Below, piece after piece: positions 35,312 to 43,066 of a stretch of 43,760 bases of DNA (its first letter is position 1; each line of letters begins with the position of its first letter). The position numbers and the translations under genes were made by a program. The notes beneath the pieces were generated by a model. It saw only the letters and a program-made list of their open reading frames with translations, made no database searches and was not told the origin of the DNA. Source of the stretch: Caulobacterales bacterium 32-69-10 (GTDB lineage: Bacteria > Pseudomonadota > Alphaproteobacteria > Caulobacterales > Caulobacteraceae); contig NCED01000034.1 of the NCBI GenBank assembly GCA_002280485.1, positions 1-43,760 on the forward strand, given 5' to 3'.

Positions 35312-36177
35312 CCGCCCCGCCGCAGCACCAGGGCGCTCCAGGCGTCGCGGCGGATGCGGTCGGCCAGGCGAAAACCCCGGTTGAAGTAGGCGGTCCGAAC
35401 GAACCGCTCCTGGGTGCGCAGCAGGCCCGACAGAATGACGTAGCCGCCGGGCCTGACCGCCCGCCGGATCGGCTCGGCCAGGCTGACCAGGGGGCGGGCG
35501 AGGATGTTGGCGAAGACGAGGTCGTAGGGCGCGTGGGCGGCGACCAGCCGGCTCCCCAGCCCCGAGGCGTGGACGAAGCGGGCGTCGACGGCGTTGACGG
35601 CCGCGTTCTCGTTGGAGATTCGCACCGAGATGCGGTCGATGTCGGTGCCGATGGCGGTGGTCGCCCCGCAGCGCGCCGCCGCGATGGCCAGGACGCCGGT
35701 GCCGGCGCCGACGTCCAGCACCTTCCTGAAGCGCTTGCGCTTGAGCAGGCGGTCGTAGGCGAGGAGGCACCCGACGGTGGTGCCGTGGTGGCCGGTGCCG
35801 AAGGCCGCGCCCGCCTCGATGCGCAGGTTGACCGCGTTGGGCGGCACCCGGCCGCGGTCGTGCATGCCGTAGACGAAGAAGCGGCCGGCGCGCACAGGCG
35901 GCAGGCCCGACAGGGCCATGGCCAGCCAGTCGGCGTCGGCGAGGACCTCGGTGACGGTCTTCAGCCCCGCAAAGCCGGCCAACACCTCGCGCAGGCGGTC
36001 GGCCTCGGCGTCCTGGGTCGGGAAGGCGTCGATGCGCCACAGGCCCTTGTCCTCGTCCTCCTCCAGGATGGAGTAGGTGGCGCCTTCGAGCAGGCCATCG
36101 GCGTCGATGGCGGCGGCGGCGGCTTCGGCCTCGGCGCGGGGGCCGCGGGCGACGATCTGGACGGCGTCTTGGGTCAT
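35308..36177 (-). CDS. prmA: Ribosomal protein L11 methyltransferase PrmA
   Basis: SAM-dependent trimethylation of ribosomal protein L11. The 289-residue protein has an N-terminal substrate domain, [20 protein letters not shown], motif [21 protein letters not shown], and the catalytic [19 protein letters not shown]. Its ATG at 36177 is divergent from the response regulator gene across about 93 bases that also carry a direct-repeat motif. Confidence 0.93.
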   Translation of the reverse strand: MTQDAVQIVARGPRAEAEAAAAAIDADGLLEGATYSILEEDEDKGLWRIDAFPTQDAEADRLREVLAGFAGLKTVTEVLADADWLAMALSGLPPVRAGRFFVYGMHDRGRVPPNAVNLRIEAGAAFGTGHHGTTVGCLLAYDRLLKRKRFRKVLDVGAGTGVLAIAAARCGATTAIGTDIDRISVRISNENAAVNAVDARFVHASGLGSRLVAAHAPYDLVFANILARPLVSLAEPIRRAVRPGGYVILSGLLRTQERFVRTAYFNRGFRLADRIRRDAWSALVLRRGG

Positions 36178-36244
36178 GGGCGCTGTCTAGCCCGCCGGCC
36201 GCCGGGGCGGAAGCGGCCGTCACGGAAACGAGGCTTGAGCTTTA

Positions 36245-36259
36245 GCCACACTTCGTCAC
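36245..36259 (+). promoter_or_regulatory. Direct-repeat motif before the response regulator gene
   Basis: GCCAC-ACTTC-GTCAC, two pentamers with a 10-bp period as for OmpR-type regulators. The surrounding 17 bases (AG-C-CACACTT-C-GTCACG, 36244-36260) match those at 38372-38388 at all but two positions. It lies 12 bases before the ATG at 36271, so if that is the true start the transcript would be almost leaderless; an ATG at 36289 is an alternative. Confidence 0.55.
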
Positions 36260-36270
36260 GATAAGCCCCC

Positions 36271-37017
36271 ATGGCCAGCTCCGACCTCATGGCCCAGTCT
36301 CTGGACCGGGCCCCCGAAATCCTCATCGTCGAGGACGATCCCGGCGTGCGGGTGCTGTTGGCCCGCACCCTGCGCGAGAACGGGCTGAACGTCACCGCCG
36401 CCCCCGCCGCCACCGAGATGTGGCGGGCGCTGAAGACCAACCAGTTCGACCTGATCCTGCTCGACATCATGCTGCCGGGCACCAACGGCCTGGATCTGTG
36501 CCGGCAGATCCGCAAGGACAGCGCCGTGCCGATCATCATGGTCAGCGCCCGCGGCGAGGAGATCGACCGGGTGCTGGGGCTGGAGATCGGCGCCGACGAC
36601 TACATCGCCAAGCCGTTCAGCACCAAGGAGCTGCTGGCCCGGGTGCGCGCCGTGCTGCGCCGCACCGTCTCCGGCCCCATCGGCGCCGCCCCGCCGCGGG
36701 AGACCCTGCAGTTCGAGGGCTGGACCGTCGACCTGCGCCGCCGCACCCTGCAGTCGGCCGAGGGCGCCGAGGTCGAGCTGTCGGGCGCCGAGTACGACCT
36801 GCTGCTGAGCTTCCTCGACAACCCCCAGCGCATCATCGGCCGCGACCGGCTGCTGGAGCTGTCGCGCTCCCGCATCTCCGACGCCTCGGACCGCAGCATC
36901 GACGTGCTGGTCAGCCGGCTGCGGCGCAAGCTGTCCGGCCAGGAGGGGGGCGAGGCCCTGATCCGCACGGTGAGGGGGGCCGGATACATGTTCACCGCCG
37001 CGGTCGACCGGGCATGA
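36271..37017 (+). CDS. OmpR-family response regulator
   Basis: Two-domain transcription factor. The receiver (residues about 17-132) has the acidic pair in ILIVEDDPGVRVLLA, the phospho-acceptor D65 in LILLDIMLPG, conserved Ser in IIMVSARG and Lys in IAKPF. The C-terminal winged helix (about 145-245) includes VELSGAEYDLLLSFLDNPQR and SIDVLVSRLRRKL with RTVRGAGYMF. The kinase gene overlaps its stop (ATGA). A possible self-recognised direct repeat lies just upstream, suggesting autoregulation. Confidence 0.95.
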   Translation: MASSDLMAQSLDRAPEILIVEDDPGVRVLLARTLRENGLNVTAAPAATEMWRALKTNQFDLILLDIMLPGTNGLDLCRQIRKDSAVPIIMVSARGEEIDRVLGLEIGADDYIAKPFSTKELLARVRAVLRRTVSGPIGAAPPRETLQFEGWTVDLRRRTLQSAEGAEVELSGAEYDLLLSFLDNPQRIIGRDRLLELSRSRISDASDRSIDVLVSRLRRKLSGQEGGEALIRTVRGAGYMFTAAVDRA

Positions 37018-38360
37018 TGCATGTGACGCTGTGGCCCAACGGCCTGATCGGCCGGGTCACCGCCGTCATTCTGATCGCTATCGTGCTGGAGTTCATCGGC
37101 TCCATCCTGCTGCACGACCAGATCGACCGCTACACCCTGAGCGAGGACCACGCCCGCCGGGTCGCCGAACTGCTGGTGGTGGGCGAGCGGCTGCTGCGTG
37201 ACGCCCCGCCGGAGCAGACGCCCACCATCCTGCGCGACCTGTCGACCCAGCACCTGAGCGTGGAGATCACCCCGGACCCGGTGGTGGAGCCGGCCAGGCC
37301 CAATTCCCTGCTGGCCAATATGCGCGGCCAGATCGGGCGGTGGGAGCCGTCGCTGCGGGGCAAGCTGCTGCGGCTGTCGACGGCGCCGTCGACCGAGCTG
37401 GCGGGGCGGCAGGACCTGGTCGGCTCCATGGCCCTGTCGGACGGCCGCTGGCTGCGCTTCCGCTCGCGCGACGTGTGGGGCCACTGGCCGCAGCTGTACC
37501 GCACCATCGGCGCCGCCACGATCCTGGCCGGCGGGGTGCTGCTGGCCGCCGCCATGGTGGTCCACACCCTGGGCTCGCCGCTGCGGGGCCTGGCCGAGGC
37601 GGCCGACCGGGTCGGCCACGGCTCTCCGGTCATGGTGCTGGAGCGGGGGCCCCGCGACCTGAGGCAGGTGTCGCGGGCGTTCAACGCCATGCAGGCCCGC
37701 ATCAGCGGCCTGATCGCCGACCGCACGCAAGCGCTCGCCGCCGTCGGCCACGACCTGCGCACGCCCCTGACCCGCATGCGACTGCGCACCGGCTTCATGG
37801 TCGACCCCGAGCTGCGCGAGGCGATGGAGAGCGACATCGGCGAGATGGAGGCCATGCTGGACAGCGTGCTGGCCTATCTGGCCGGCGACAACGACACCGA
37901 GCCGCAGCGGCGCATCGACCTGACCGCCCTGATCTCGACCCTGGTCGACGCCGACGCGGACCTGGGCCGCGACGTCTCCTACGAGGGGCCGGACCATGTG
38001 CTGGTCCAGGCCCGGCCCCTGGCCCTGAAGCGGGCCCTGAGCAATCTGATCGAGAACGGCCTGAAATACGGCGAGCGGGTGCGGGTGCAGCTGATCCCCG
38101 ACGGCGAGGAGGTGCGGATCGTGGTCGACGACGACGGCCCGGGGATTCCGGAGGACGAGCTGGCCCATGTGGTCACCCCGTTCTTCCGCCTGGACGAGGC
38201 GCGCATGCGCAACACCGGCGGCCTGGGCCTGGGCCTGGCCATCGTGTCCAACGCCGTGGCGCGCGAGGGCGGGCGGCTGTGCCTGAGCAACCGGCCCGAG
38301 GGCGGGCTGCGGGCCGAGGTCCGCCTGCCGGTCAAGGCCCCCTGCGCCGGGGCCGCCTGA
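37014..38360 (+). CDS. Sensor histidine kinase (EnvZ-type)
   Basis: Membrane kinase for the preceding regulator. The 448-residue product has helix 1 at about residues 9-27, a periplasmic region of about 130 residues with no recognised ligand domain, helix 2 at about 165-188, a HAMP segment (GSPLRGLAEAADRVGHGSPV), the H-box AAVGHDLRTPLTRMRLR with H246, and the ATPase part with N-box SNLIENGLKYGE, G1 VVDDDGPGIP, F-box PFFRLD and G2 GGLGLGLAIV. All key residues are present. Start may also be the next ATG at 37017. The input signal is unknown; a carbonic anhydrase gene follows 154 bases downstream. Confidence 0.94.
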   Translation: MMHVTLWPNGLIGRVTAVILIAIVLEFIGSILLHDQIDRYTLSEDHARRVAELLVVGERLLRDAPPEQTPTILRDLSTQHLSVEITPDPVVEPARPNSLLANMRGQIGRWEPSLRGKLLRLSTAPSTELAGRQDLVGSMALSDGRWLRFRSRDVWGHWPQLYRTIGAATILAGGVLLAAAMVVHTLGSPLRGLAEAADRVGHGSPVMVLERGPRDLRQVSRAFNAMQARISGLIADRTQALAAVGHDLRTPLTRMRLRTGFMVDPELREAMESDIGEMEAMLDSVLAYLAGDNDTEPQRRIDLTALISTLVDADADLGRDVSYEGPDHVLVQARPLALKRALSNLIENGLKYGERVRVQLIPDGEEVRIVVDDDGPGIPEDELAHVVTPFFRLDEARMRNTGGLGLGLAIVSNAVAREGGRLCLSNRPEGGLRAEVRLPVKAPCAGAA

Positions 38361-38372
38361 AAAGGATGACGA

Positions 38373-38387
38373 GTCACACTTTGTCAC
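38373..38387 (+). promoter_or_regulatory. Direct-repeat motif before the first carbonic anhydrase
   Basis: GTCAC-ACTTT-GTCAC, a perfect direct repeat with 10-bp period. It is nearly identical to the motif before the response regulator gene (17 bases, two differences, both pyrimidine swaps). It lies 128 bases before the carbonic anhydrase ATG and just after the kinase stop. Confidence 0.55.
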
Positions 38388-38514
38388 GCCCGTGATGCGC
38401 TGCGGCAAAAGGGCTGCCCCATCTTCCAGTCTGACAAGTTGGTCGGCCTGGTGCACGTTGCGACCCTCTCGTGGGGACGTCGTCGGCCGGGCCTGAGCCT
38501 AAGGAGCTGACGCA

Positions 38515-39207
38515 ATGGACCATTTCCTCGACCGGATCGCCCGTCTGAAGGACCAGGCCCTGCCGGCGCAGCAGGCCCTGTACGAACGGCTGGCCACCCA
38601 TGGCCAGAGCCCCAAGGCGCTGATGATCTCCTGCGCCGACAGCCGCGTGGCCCCCGAGCTGATCACCAGCGCCGATCCGGGCGAGCTGTTCGTGTGCCGC
38701 AACGCCGGCAACATCGTGCCCCCGTTCAGCCAGGCCAATGGCGGCGTCTCCTCGACCGTCGAATACGCGATCCTGGTGCTGGGCGTGCGCGACATCGTGG
38801 TCTGCGGCCACTCGGACTGCGGGGCGATGAAGGCCTTCCTCACCCCCGAGAAGATGGCCGACATGCCCAATGTCGCCGCCTGGCTGCGCCACAGCCACGC
38901 CGCCAACAGCGTCGTCTGCTCGGCCTATCCGGACCTGGAAGGCAATGAGCGCGTGCGCGCCCTGGCGCTGGAGAACGTCATCGCCCAGATCAACCACCTG
39001 CGCACCCACCCGTCGGTCGCCGCGGCCCTGGCCAAGGGCGAGCTGACCCTGCACGGCTGGTTCTTCGACATCCAGACCCGCAGCATCCTGGCCCTCGACG
39101 GCGCCACCGGGGTGTTCCACCCCGTCATCCACAACAGCTCGCTGCCCGTCGCCCAGCATGGCCGGCAGCCGGCCGTGACCGAGTTCGCCATGGTCGCCGC
39201 CGAATAG
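38515..39207 (+). CDS. Beta-class carbonic anhydrase (first copy)
   Basis: Zinc enzyme interconverting CO2 and bicarbonate. The 230-residue protein has the complete beta-class zinc set: C40 and the D42/R44 pair in SCADSRV, H99 and C102 in CGHSDCGAMK. RNAGNIVPP follows the first motif as usual. CTAAGGAGC precedes the ATG. It is followed by a second, divergent paralogue after a strong hairpin. The context suggests control by the adjacent two-component system, an inference from the shared motif. Confidence 0.95.
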   Translation: MDHFLDRIARLKDQALPAQQALYERLATHGQSPKALMISCADSRVAPELITSADPGELFVCRNAGNIVPPFSQANGGVSSTVEYAILVLGVRDIVVCGHSDCGAMKAFLTPEKMADMPNVAAWLRHSHAANSVVCSAYPDLEGNERVRALALENVIAQINHLRTHPSVAAALAKGELTLHGWFFDIQTRSILALDGATGVFHPVIHNSSLPVAQHGRQPAVTEFAMVAAE

Positions 39208-39310
39208 GCGGCGCTGAAACCGGGCCGGCGCCTCTTTCCATCCCTTGAGGCCGCCGGTTCGCGGACGGGACAAGCCCTCGGCCAGCCCGCCATTGGGGCC
39301 CCCGTCCTTA

Positions 39311-39362
39311 CCGCCCGATCGGTTCGTGGTCGCAGCCCACAAAGCCGATCGGGCGGATTTTA
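39311..39362 (+). terminator. Strong hairpin between the two carbonic anhydrase genes
   Basis: A perfect 12-bp stem, CCGCCCGATCGG (39311-39322) with CCGATCGGGCGG (39345-39356), encloses a 22-base loop that can itself pair (GTGG with CCAC) and is followed by ATTTTAT. It may be a terminator for the first gene or an attenuator before the second; the T-run is short. Confidence 0.65.
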
Positions 39363-39405
39363 TAGGGCCCCTCCAAGCCTCATCCCTCGAATCGAGCAGC
39401 TCGCC

Positions 39406-40092
39406 ATGCCCAAGTTCGCCGCCGGCGTCGTCAAGTTCCAGCAGGAGGTCTTCCCTCAGCAGGCCGCCCTGTTCGAGAAGCTGGCCCACGGCCAGACCCC
39501 CGAGGCCTTGTTCATCACCTGCTCCGACAGCCGGATCGAGACGGGGATGCTGACGCAGAGCCTGCCCGGGGACCTGTTCGTGGTGCGCAACGCCGGCAAC
39601 ATCGTGCCGCCGCACTTTCACGGCGCGGGCGCCACCACCTCGGCGATCGAATTCGCCTGCGTGGCCCTGAACGTGCCGCACATCGTGGTCTGCGGCCACA
39701 CCCAGTGCGGCGCCATGAAGGGGGCGATGAACCTCGACGGCCTGGACACCCTGCCGCATGTGCGGGACTGGCTGTCCTATTCCAAGGCCGCCGTCGACAT
39801 CACCAACGAACTCGGCAAGGACCTGAACGACCACGACCGCAACCTGATGCTGCTGGAGCAGAACGTCATCCTGCAGCTGCAGCACCTGAGGACCCACCCG
39901 GCGGTGGCGGTGCGCCTGGCGCGCGGCGACCTGAGGCTGCACGGCTGGGTCTATGACATCGCCGACGGCGAGGTCTACGCCTACAACGAGGAGACGGGCG
40001 GCTTCGAGCCGGTGAGCAAGCGCTACGCCGCCGAGGTGGCCAAGCACCTGGCCCTGCATACTCACGACGGGCACACCATCGCGGCCGAGTAG
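39406..40092 (+). CDS. Beta-class carbonic anhydrase (second copy)
   Basis: 228 residues, also catalytically complete: C39, D41 and R43 in TCSDSRIE; H98 and C101 in CGHTQCGAMKG. It shares the family layout with its neighbour but differs widely in sequence (PQQAALFEKLAHGQTPEALF against PAQQALYERLATHGQSPKAL), so the pair is an old duplication or separate acquisition. HAMP-like or membrane segments are absent; both are probably cytoplasmic. Confidence 0.95.
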   Translation: MPKFAAGVVKFQQEVFPQQAALFEKLAHGQTPEALFITCSDSRIETGMLTQSLPGDLFVVRNAGNIVPPHFHGAGATTSAIEFACVALNVPHIVVCGHTQCGAMKGAMNLDGLDTLPHVRDWLSYSKAAVDITNELGKDLNDHDRNLMLLEQNVILQLQHLRTHPAVAVRLARGDLRLHGWVYDIADGEVYAYNEETGGFEPVSKRYAAEVAKHLALHTHDGHTIAAE

Positions 40093-40186
40093 CCCCGGCG
40101 CCGGCGCCCGCCCGATTTGATCCGCCTCAAGGCGCCGCGCCCGGCGCCCGGCCAGCCTTCCCCCGAAGAAGGTTGGGAGGCTTGCC

Positions 40187-40393
40187 GTGACACCATCGAC
40201 AGTCGTGATCAGGCTGGCGGGCGCCGCCCTGGCGGTCGCCTCGGCGGTGCTGGTGGTCGTCGGGTTTTGCGGCATAGGGCCGCCTCTGGGCGTGCAGAAC
40301 TTTGGGCTGGTGCTCGGGGTGATCTGCGGCGGCGCCTCGGCCGTCCTGTTCATCATCGCCGACGACCCGAAGACGGCCCAGCCCAAGGCCTAG
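40187..40393 (+). CDS. Small two-span membrane protein
   Basis: 68 residues starting at GTG 40187: two hydrophobic helices (VVIRLAGAALAVASAVLVVV and FGLVLGVICGGASAVLFIIA) joined by GFCGIGPPLGVQN, with a short hydrophilic end. GGGAGG (40175-40180) is six bases upstream. Family not recognised. It is downstream of the second carbonic anhydrase on the same strand and may be co-transcribed with it. Confidence 0.7.
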   Translation: MTPSTVVIRLAGAALAVASAVLVVVGFCGIGPPLGVQNFGLVLGVICGGASAVLFIIADDPKTAQPKA

Positions 40394-40462
40394 CCGGACG
40401 GCGCGGGCCGTTCAGCGAGCGGGGCCGTTCAGCGGCCGGGGCCGGGCCCCTGTCTGGAAAGT

Positions 40463-41290
40463 TCACGGCGCGGCGGTTTCACCCCAGCCGGGCGGCGCGC
40501 CATGAGCGCCGGCGGGGAGGCGAGGGCCCGGCGCCGGGCCTGTCTGCCAGCCCGTCTCCCAGCCCGTCTCCCCACCTGCCTGCAAGTCCGGGCCTGGATG
40601 CGCCCGTGCGCCGGCGCCGCGGGTCGGCGCGGGGGGCGGCGGATCGCCGGGCGGCGCGCTCTGCGGCGGCGCGGCGCCCTGGAGGGCGCCCTCTGGGCGG
40701 TCCTGGGAGGCGGCCCAGTCCGGCGACAGGCCCAGGTCCCGGCAGATGCGGGCCACGACCTCGTCGAACGGCCGGTCGCCCAGGTCGTCGCAGAAATCCT
40801 CCTCCCGCAGCCGCTCCGTGGCCTCGTCGGACAGGTGCTCGATCTCCTCGGGGTCGGCGTGTTCGTCGCGGATCGCCCGCTCGACCAGGCGATAGGCCTG
40901 GCTGCGCCGCGCGTCGGCGCGCGCGGCCCGGGCCCGGGTCTCGGCCCGGCCGAGATCCGGCAACTCCTGCAACAGCCGCGTCTGCAGCATCAGGGTCTGC
41001 CGCACGGCGCGGGCGACCCGCGCATAGACGAGGCCGGGATCGCCCCGGACGCCGCCCGGGGCGGCGGCCATCACGTGATTTTCCGGCACGACATAGGATG
41101 CGGAGCCGCTCTCCAAGGCCGCCAGCGCCCACCGCTCCGTCGCCTCGGCGATGTTCATCCCCATCTCGGCCAGCCGGTCCAGCATCTGCAGCTGCCGCTC
41201 GACGCGGGCGTGTGCAGCGGCGTGCGGATCGCGCAGGGCCGGATCGGGGGGGGGCGCGTCAGGGGCGTGGGCGGGGGTGGCGGGGCGCAT
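40463..41290 (-). CDS. Hypothetical protein
   Basis: Not recognised. The 275-residue form from ATG 41290 (MRPATPAHAPDAPPPDPALR) has a Pro-rich start, a helical middle (HARVERQLQMLDRLAEMGMN, then VARAVRQTLMLQTRLLQELP), an acidic helical part (DPEEIEHLSDEATERLREED) and a Pro/Gly-rich tail with near-repeats GETGWETGWQTG. Only the middle looks structured. A frame extension to 41431 seems unneeded. It marks the last ordinary chromosomal-style gene before the restriction-modification island. Confidence 0.6.
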   Translation of the reverse strand: MRPATPAHAPDAPPPDPALRDPHAAAHARVERQLQMLDRLAEMGMNIAEATERWALAALESGSASYVVPENHVMAAAPGGVRGDPGLVYARVARAVRQTLMLQTRLLQELPDLGRAETRARAARADARRSQAYRLVERAIRDEHADPEEIEHLSDEATERLREEDFCDDLGDRPFDEVVARICRDLGLSPDWAASQDRPEGALQGAAPPQSAPPGDPPPPAPTRGAGARAHPGPDLQAGGETGWETGWQTGPAPGPRLPAGAHGAPPGWGETAAP

Positions 41291-41516
41291 GACCAAAAGC
41301 GAGCGGTGGTTCGGCCGAAGCGTCAAGGTTCGGTAGCGAAACGGCGCCTCGACCACGAACGGCTCCGAAAGATGCCGAGGGGCGGTTGACGCATCGCAGG
41401 CGTTGTTGCCGGAGGCGCGCTCGATCATCACGTATCATCAGGAAGCAGGGCGCGCTTATGCTTGTCAGCACGAGCCTCTCGGACGACACGGCAGTTCCAA
41501 ATTTCGCGGAGGCTTA

Positions 41517-41939
41517 GTGGGGGACAAGATAACGCCAGAGCAGCGTTCTGCAGTCATGCGGCGCATCCGCTCCAAGGACACTGCGCCCGAACTGGCGGTG
41601 CGGCGACTGCTCCACCGCATGGGCTATCGCTTCCGGCTCCACGCCGGCGACCTCAAGGGCAAGCCTGACGTGGTCTTCCGGAGGCGGCGGGCGGTGATTT
41701 TCGTTCACGGGTGCTATTGGCACGGCCACGACTGTCGAGTAGCTGGGAAGCCCGCCCAGTCGAACACGGGCTATTGGGGACCGAAAATTCAGCGGACCCG
41801 CGAACGGGACGAATCAACACGCGCCGCGCTTGAAGCGGCTGGTTGGCGCGTTCTGATTATTCGTGAGTGCGAGGGCGCCGACCTGGAGGCGACCGCCCTT
41901 CGGCTCAGGGAATTCCTCGGGCCGCCGAAGGAGAGCTAA
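41517..41939 (+). CDS. vsr: Very short patch repair endonuclease Vsr
   Basis: Nicks DNA at T:G mismatches that arise when 5-methylcytosine deaminates. The 140-residue form from GTG 41517 has GGAGG four bases upstream and places the catalytic aspartate at D51 (GKPDVVF), the same number as in E. coli Vsr. Other key residues are seen in IFVHGCYWHGHDC (zinc and active-site His/Cys) and in WRVLIIRECEGAD. A longer form from 41403 is unlikely. It is followed by the methyltransferase gene, the usual pairing. Base composition is less GC-rich than in flanking genes. Confidence 0.93.
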   Translation: MGDKITPEQRSAVMRRIRSKDTAPELAVRRLLHRMGYRFRLHAGDLKGKPDVVFRRRRAVIFVHGCYWHGHDCRVAGKPAQSNTGYWGPKIQRTRERDESTRAALEAAGWRVLIIRECEGADLEATALRLREFLGPPKES

Positions 41940-42070
41940 CGGCCTGGTGGTCATTCCACTTGAACATGTCGAACGAGTTGTGTTCTTCTCTTGTTCTGGT
42001 GGTGCTGCTGTGCTGGAGAGTGTCCACTCCCCGGGGCAAAGCAGTCCTAGGGCGGGTGAATCGAAAGAGC

Positions 42071-43066
42071 ATGGCGACTGCAATTGACCTCTTCGCTGGA
42101 GCGGGCGGCCTGAGCCTCGGCATGGAGGCGGCCGGAATTGAGGCCGTGTTCGCTGTCGAGATAATGCCTGACGCCGTCTCTACCTATCGCGCGACTTTCC
42201 CCGACACGCAGGTTCATGCAGCCGACATTCGGGAAGTGGATTTTCGTCGCTGGGCTGGAGTGGACGTGGTTGCCGGCGGGCCTCCATGCCAGCCATTTTC
42301 AGTCGGGGGCCTTCGCCGCGGCCGAGACGATGGCCGCGACTTTCTCCCCGAGTTCGTTCGCGTGGTGCTTGAGGTGCGTCCCCGCGCCTTTGTTATGGAG
42401 AATGTTCCAGGGCTAATCTCCTTTGGCCCATACCTTCGGTCGGTTCTCGCGCCTTTGTTCGACCTCTATGCGATTTCGGAACCTCAGGTATTGAACGCCG
42501 CCGATTATGGCGTTCCGCAAAGCCGCAAGCGCCTGATTATCGCGGGGAGCCGTGATAGCGCTGCGTTCCGCCTCCCGCCGGGCGCGCCCGGTCTCCGCGT
42601 CCCCGCAGGGATGGTCCTCACCCGCGAGCCTCGCGGTGAGCCAAATCCGTCGAAGATTGTTTACGCGAAGCGGCCAGATCTCCGGCCAAACCCCTATCAG
42701 GGCCATCTTTTCAACGGCGGCGGCCGAGCCATCGAACTCGACAGGCCTTCGCCCACAATCCTGGCGGCGGCCGGCGGTAACAAGACCCATTTCATCGACC
42801 TAGACAACCGGGTTCCAGCCTACCATCGCCACCTCAAGAACGGCGGCGCGCCTTATGTGGGTGAGATGCCGGGCGCGCGTCGACTGACGGTGATGGAAAG
42901 CGCGGCGCTGCAATCCTTCCCCGACCATGTCCGATTCAGCGGGTCGCGTAGCTCGCAGTACACGCAGATCGGCAACGCGGTGCCTCCCCGGTTCGCCAAG
43001 GCCATCGGCGAAGAGCTGATGGAACAAGTGCTTGGGCGGTCACGCCGTAAGCGCGTGGCGGCCTAG
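42071..43066 (+). CDS. DNA (cytosine-5-)-methyltransferase
   Basis: C5-cytosine methylase of a restriction-modification system. The 331-residue protein from ATG 42071 has all core motifs: motif I DLFAGAGGLSLGMEAAGI, motif IV GGPPCQPFSVGG with catalytic C73, motif VI MENVPG, motif VIII QSRKRLIIAG, motif IX RRLTVMESAALQSFPD, and motif X QIGNAVPPRFAKAI. The target-recognition region between VIII and IX is short. Upstream in-frame starts (41867 or GTG 42056) are possible. It overlaps the endonuclease gene tail to tail by 27 bases. The specificity cannot be read directly. Confidence 0.93.
   Translation: MATAIDLFAGAGGLSLGMEAAGIEAVFAVEIMPDAVSTYRATFPDTQVHAADIREVDFRRWAGVDVVAGGPPCQPFSVGGLRRGRDDGRDFLPEFVRVVLEVRPRAFVMENVPGLISFGPYLRSVLAPLFDLYAISEPQVLNAADYGVPQSRKRLIIAGSRDSAAFRLPPGAPGLRVPAGMVLTREPRGEPNPSKIVYAKRPDLRPNPYQGHLFNGGGRAIELDRPSPTILAAAGGNKTHFIDLDNRVPAYHRHLKNGGAPYVGEMPGARRLTVMESAALQSFPDHVRFSGSRSSQYTQIGNAVPPRFAKAIGEELMEQVLGRSRRKRVAA

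Noticed and set aside
38374..40386. 670-codon frame opposite the carbonic anhydrase genes
   Set aside because: It spans two well-supported genes and the hairpin between them; no recognisable domain.
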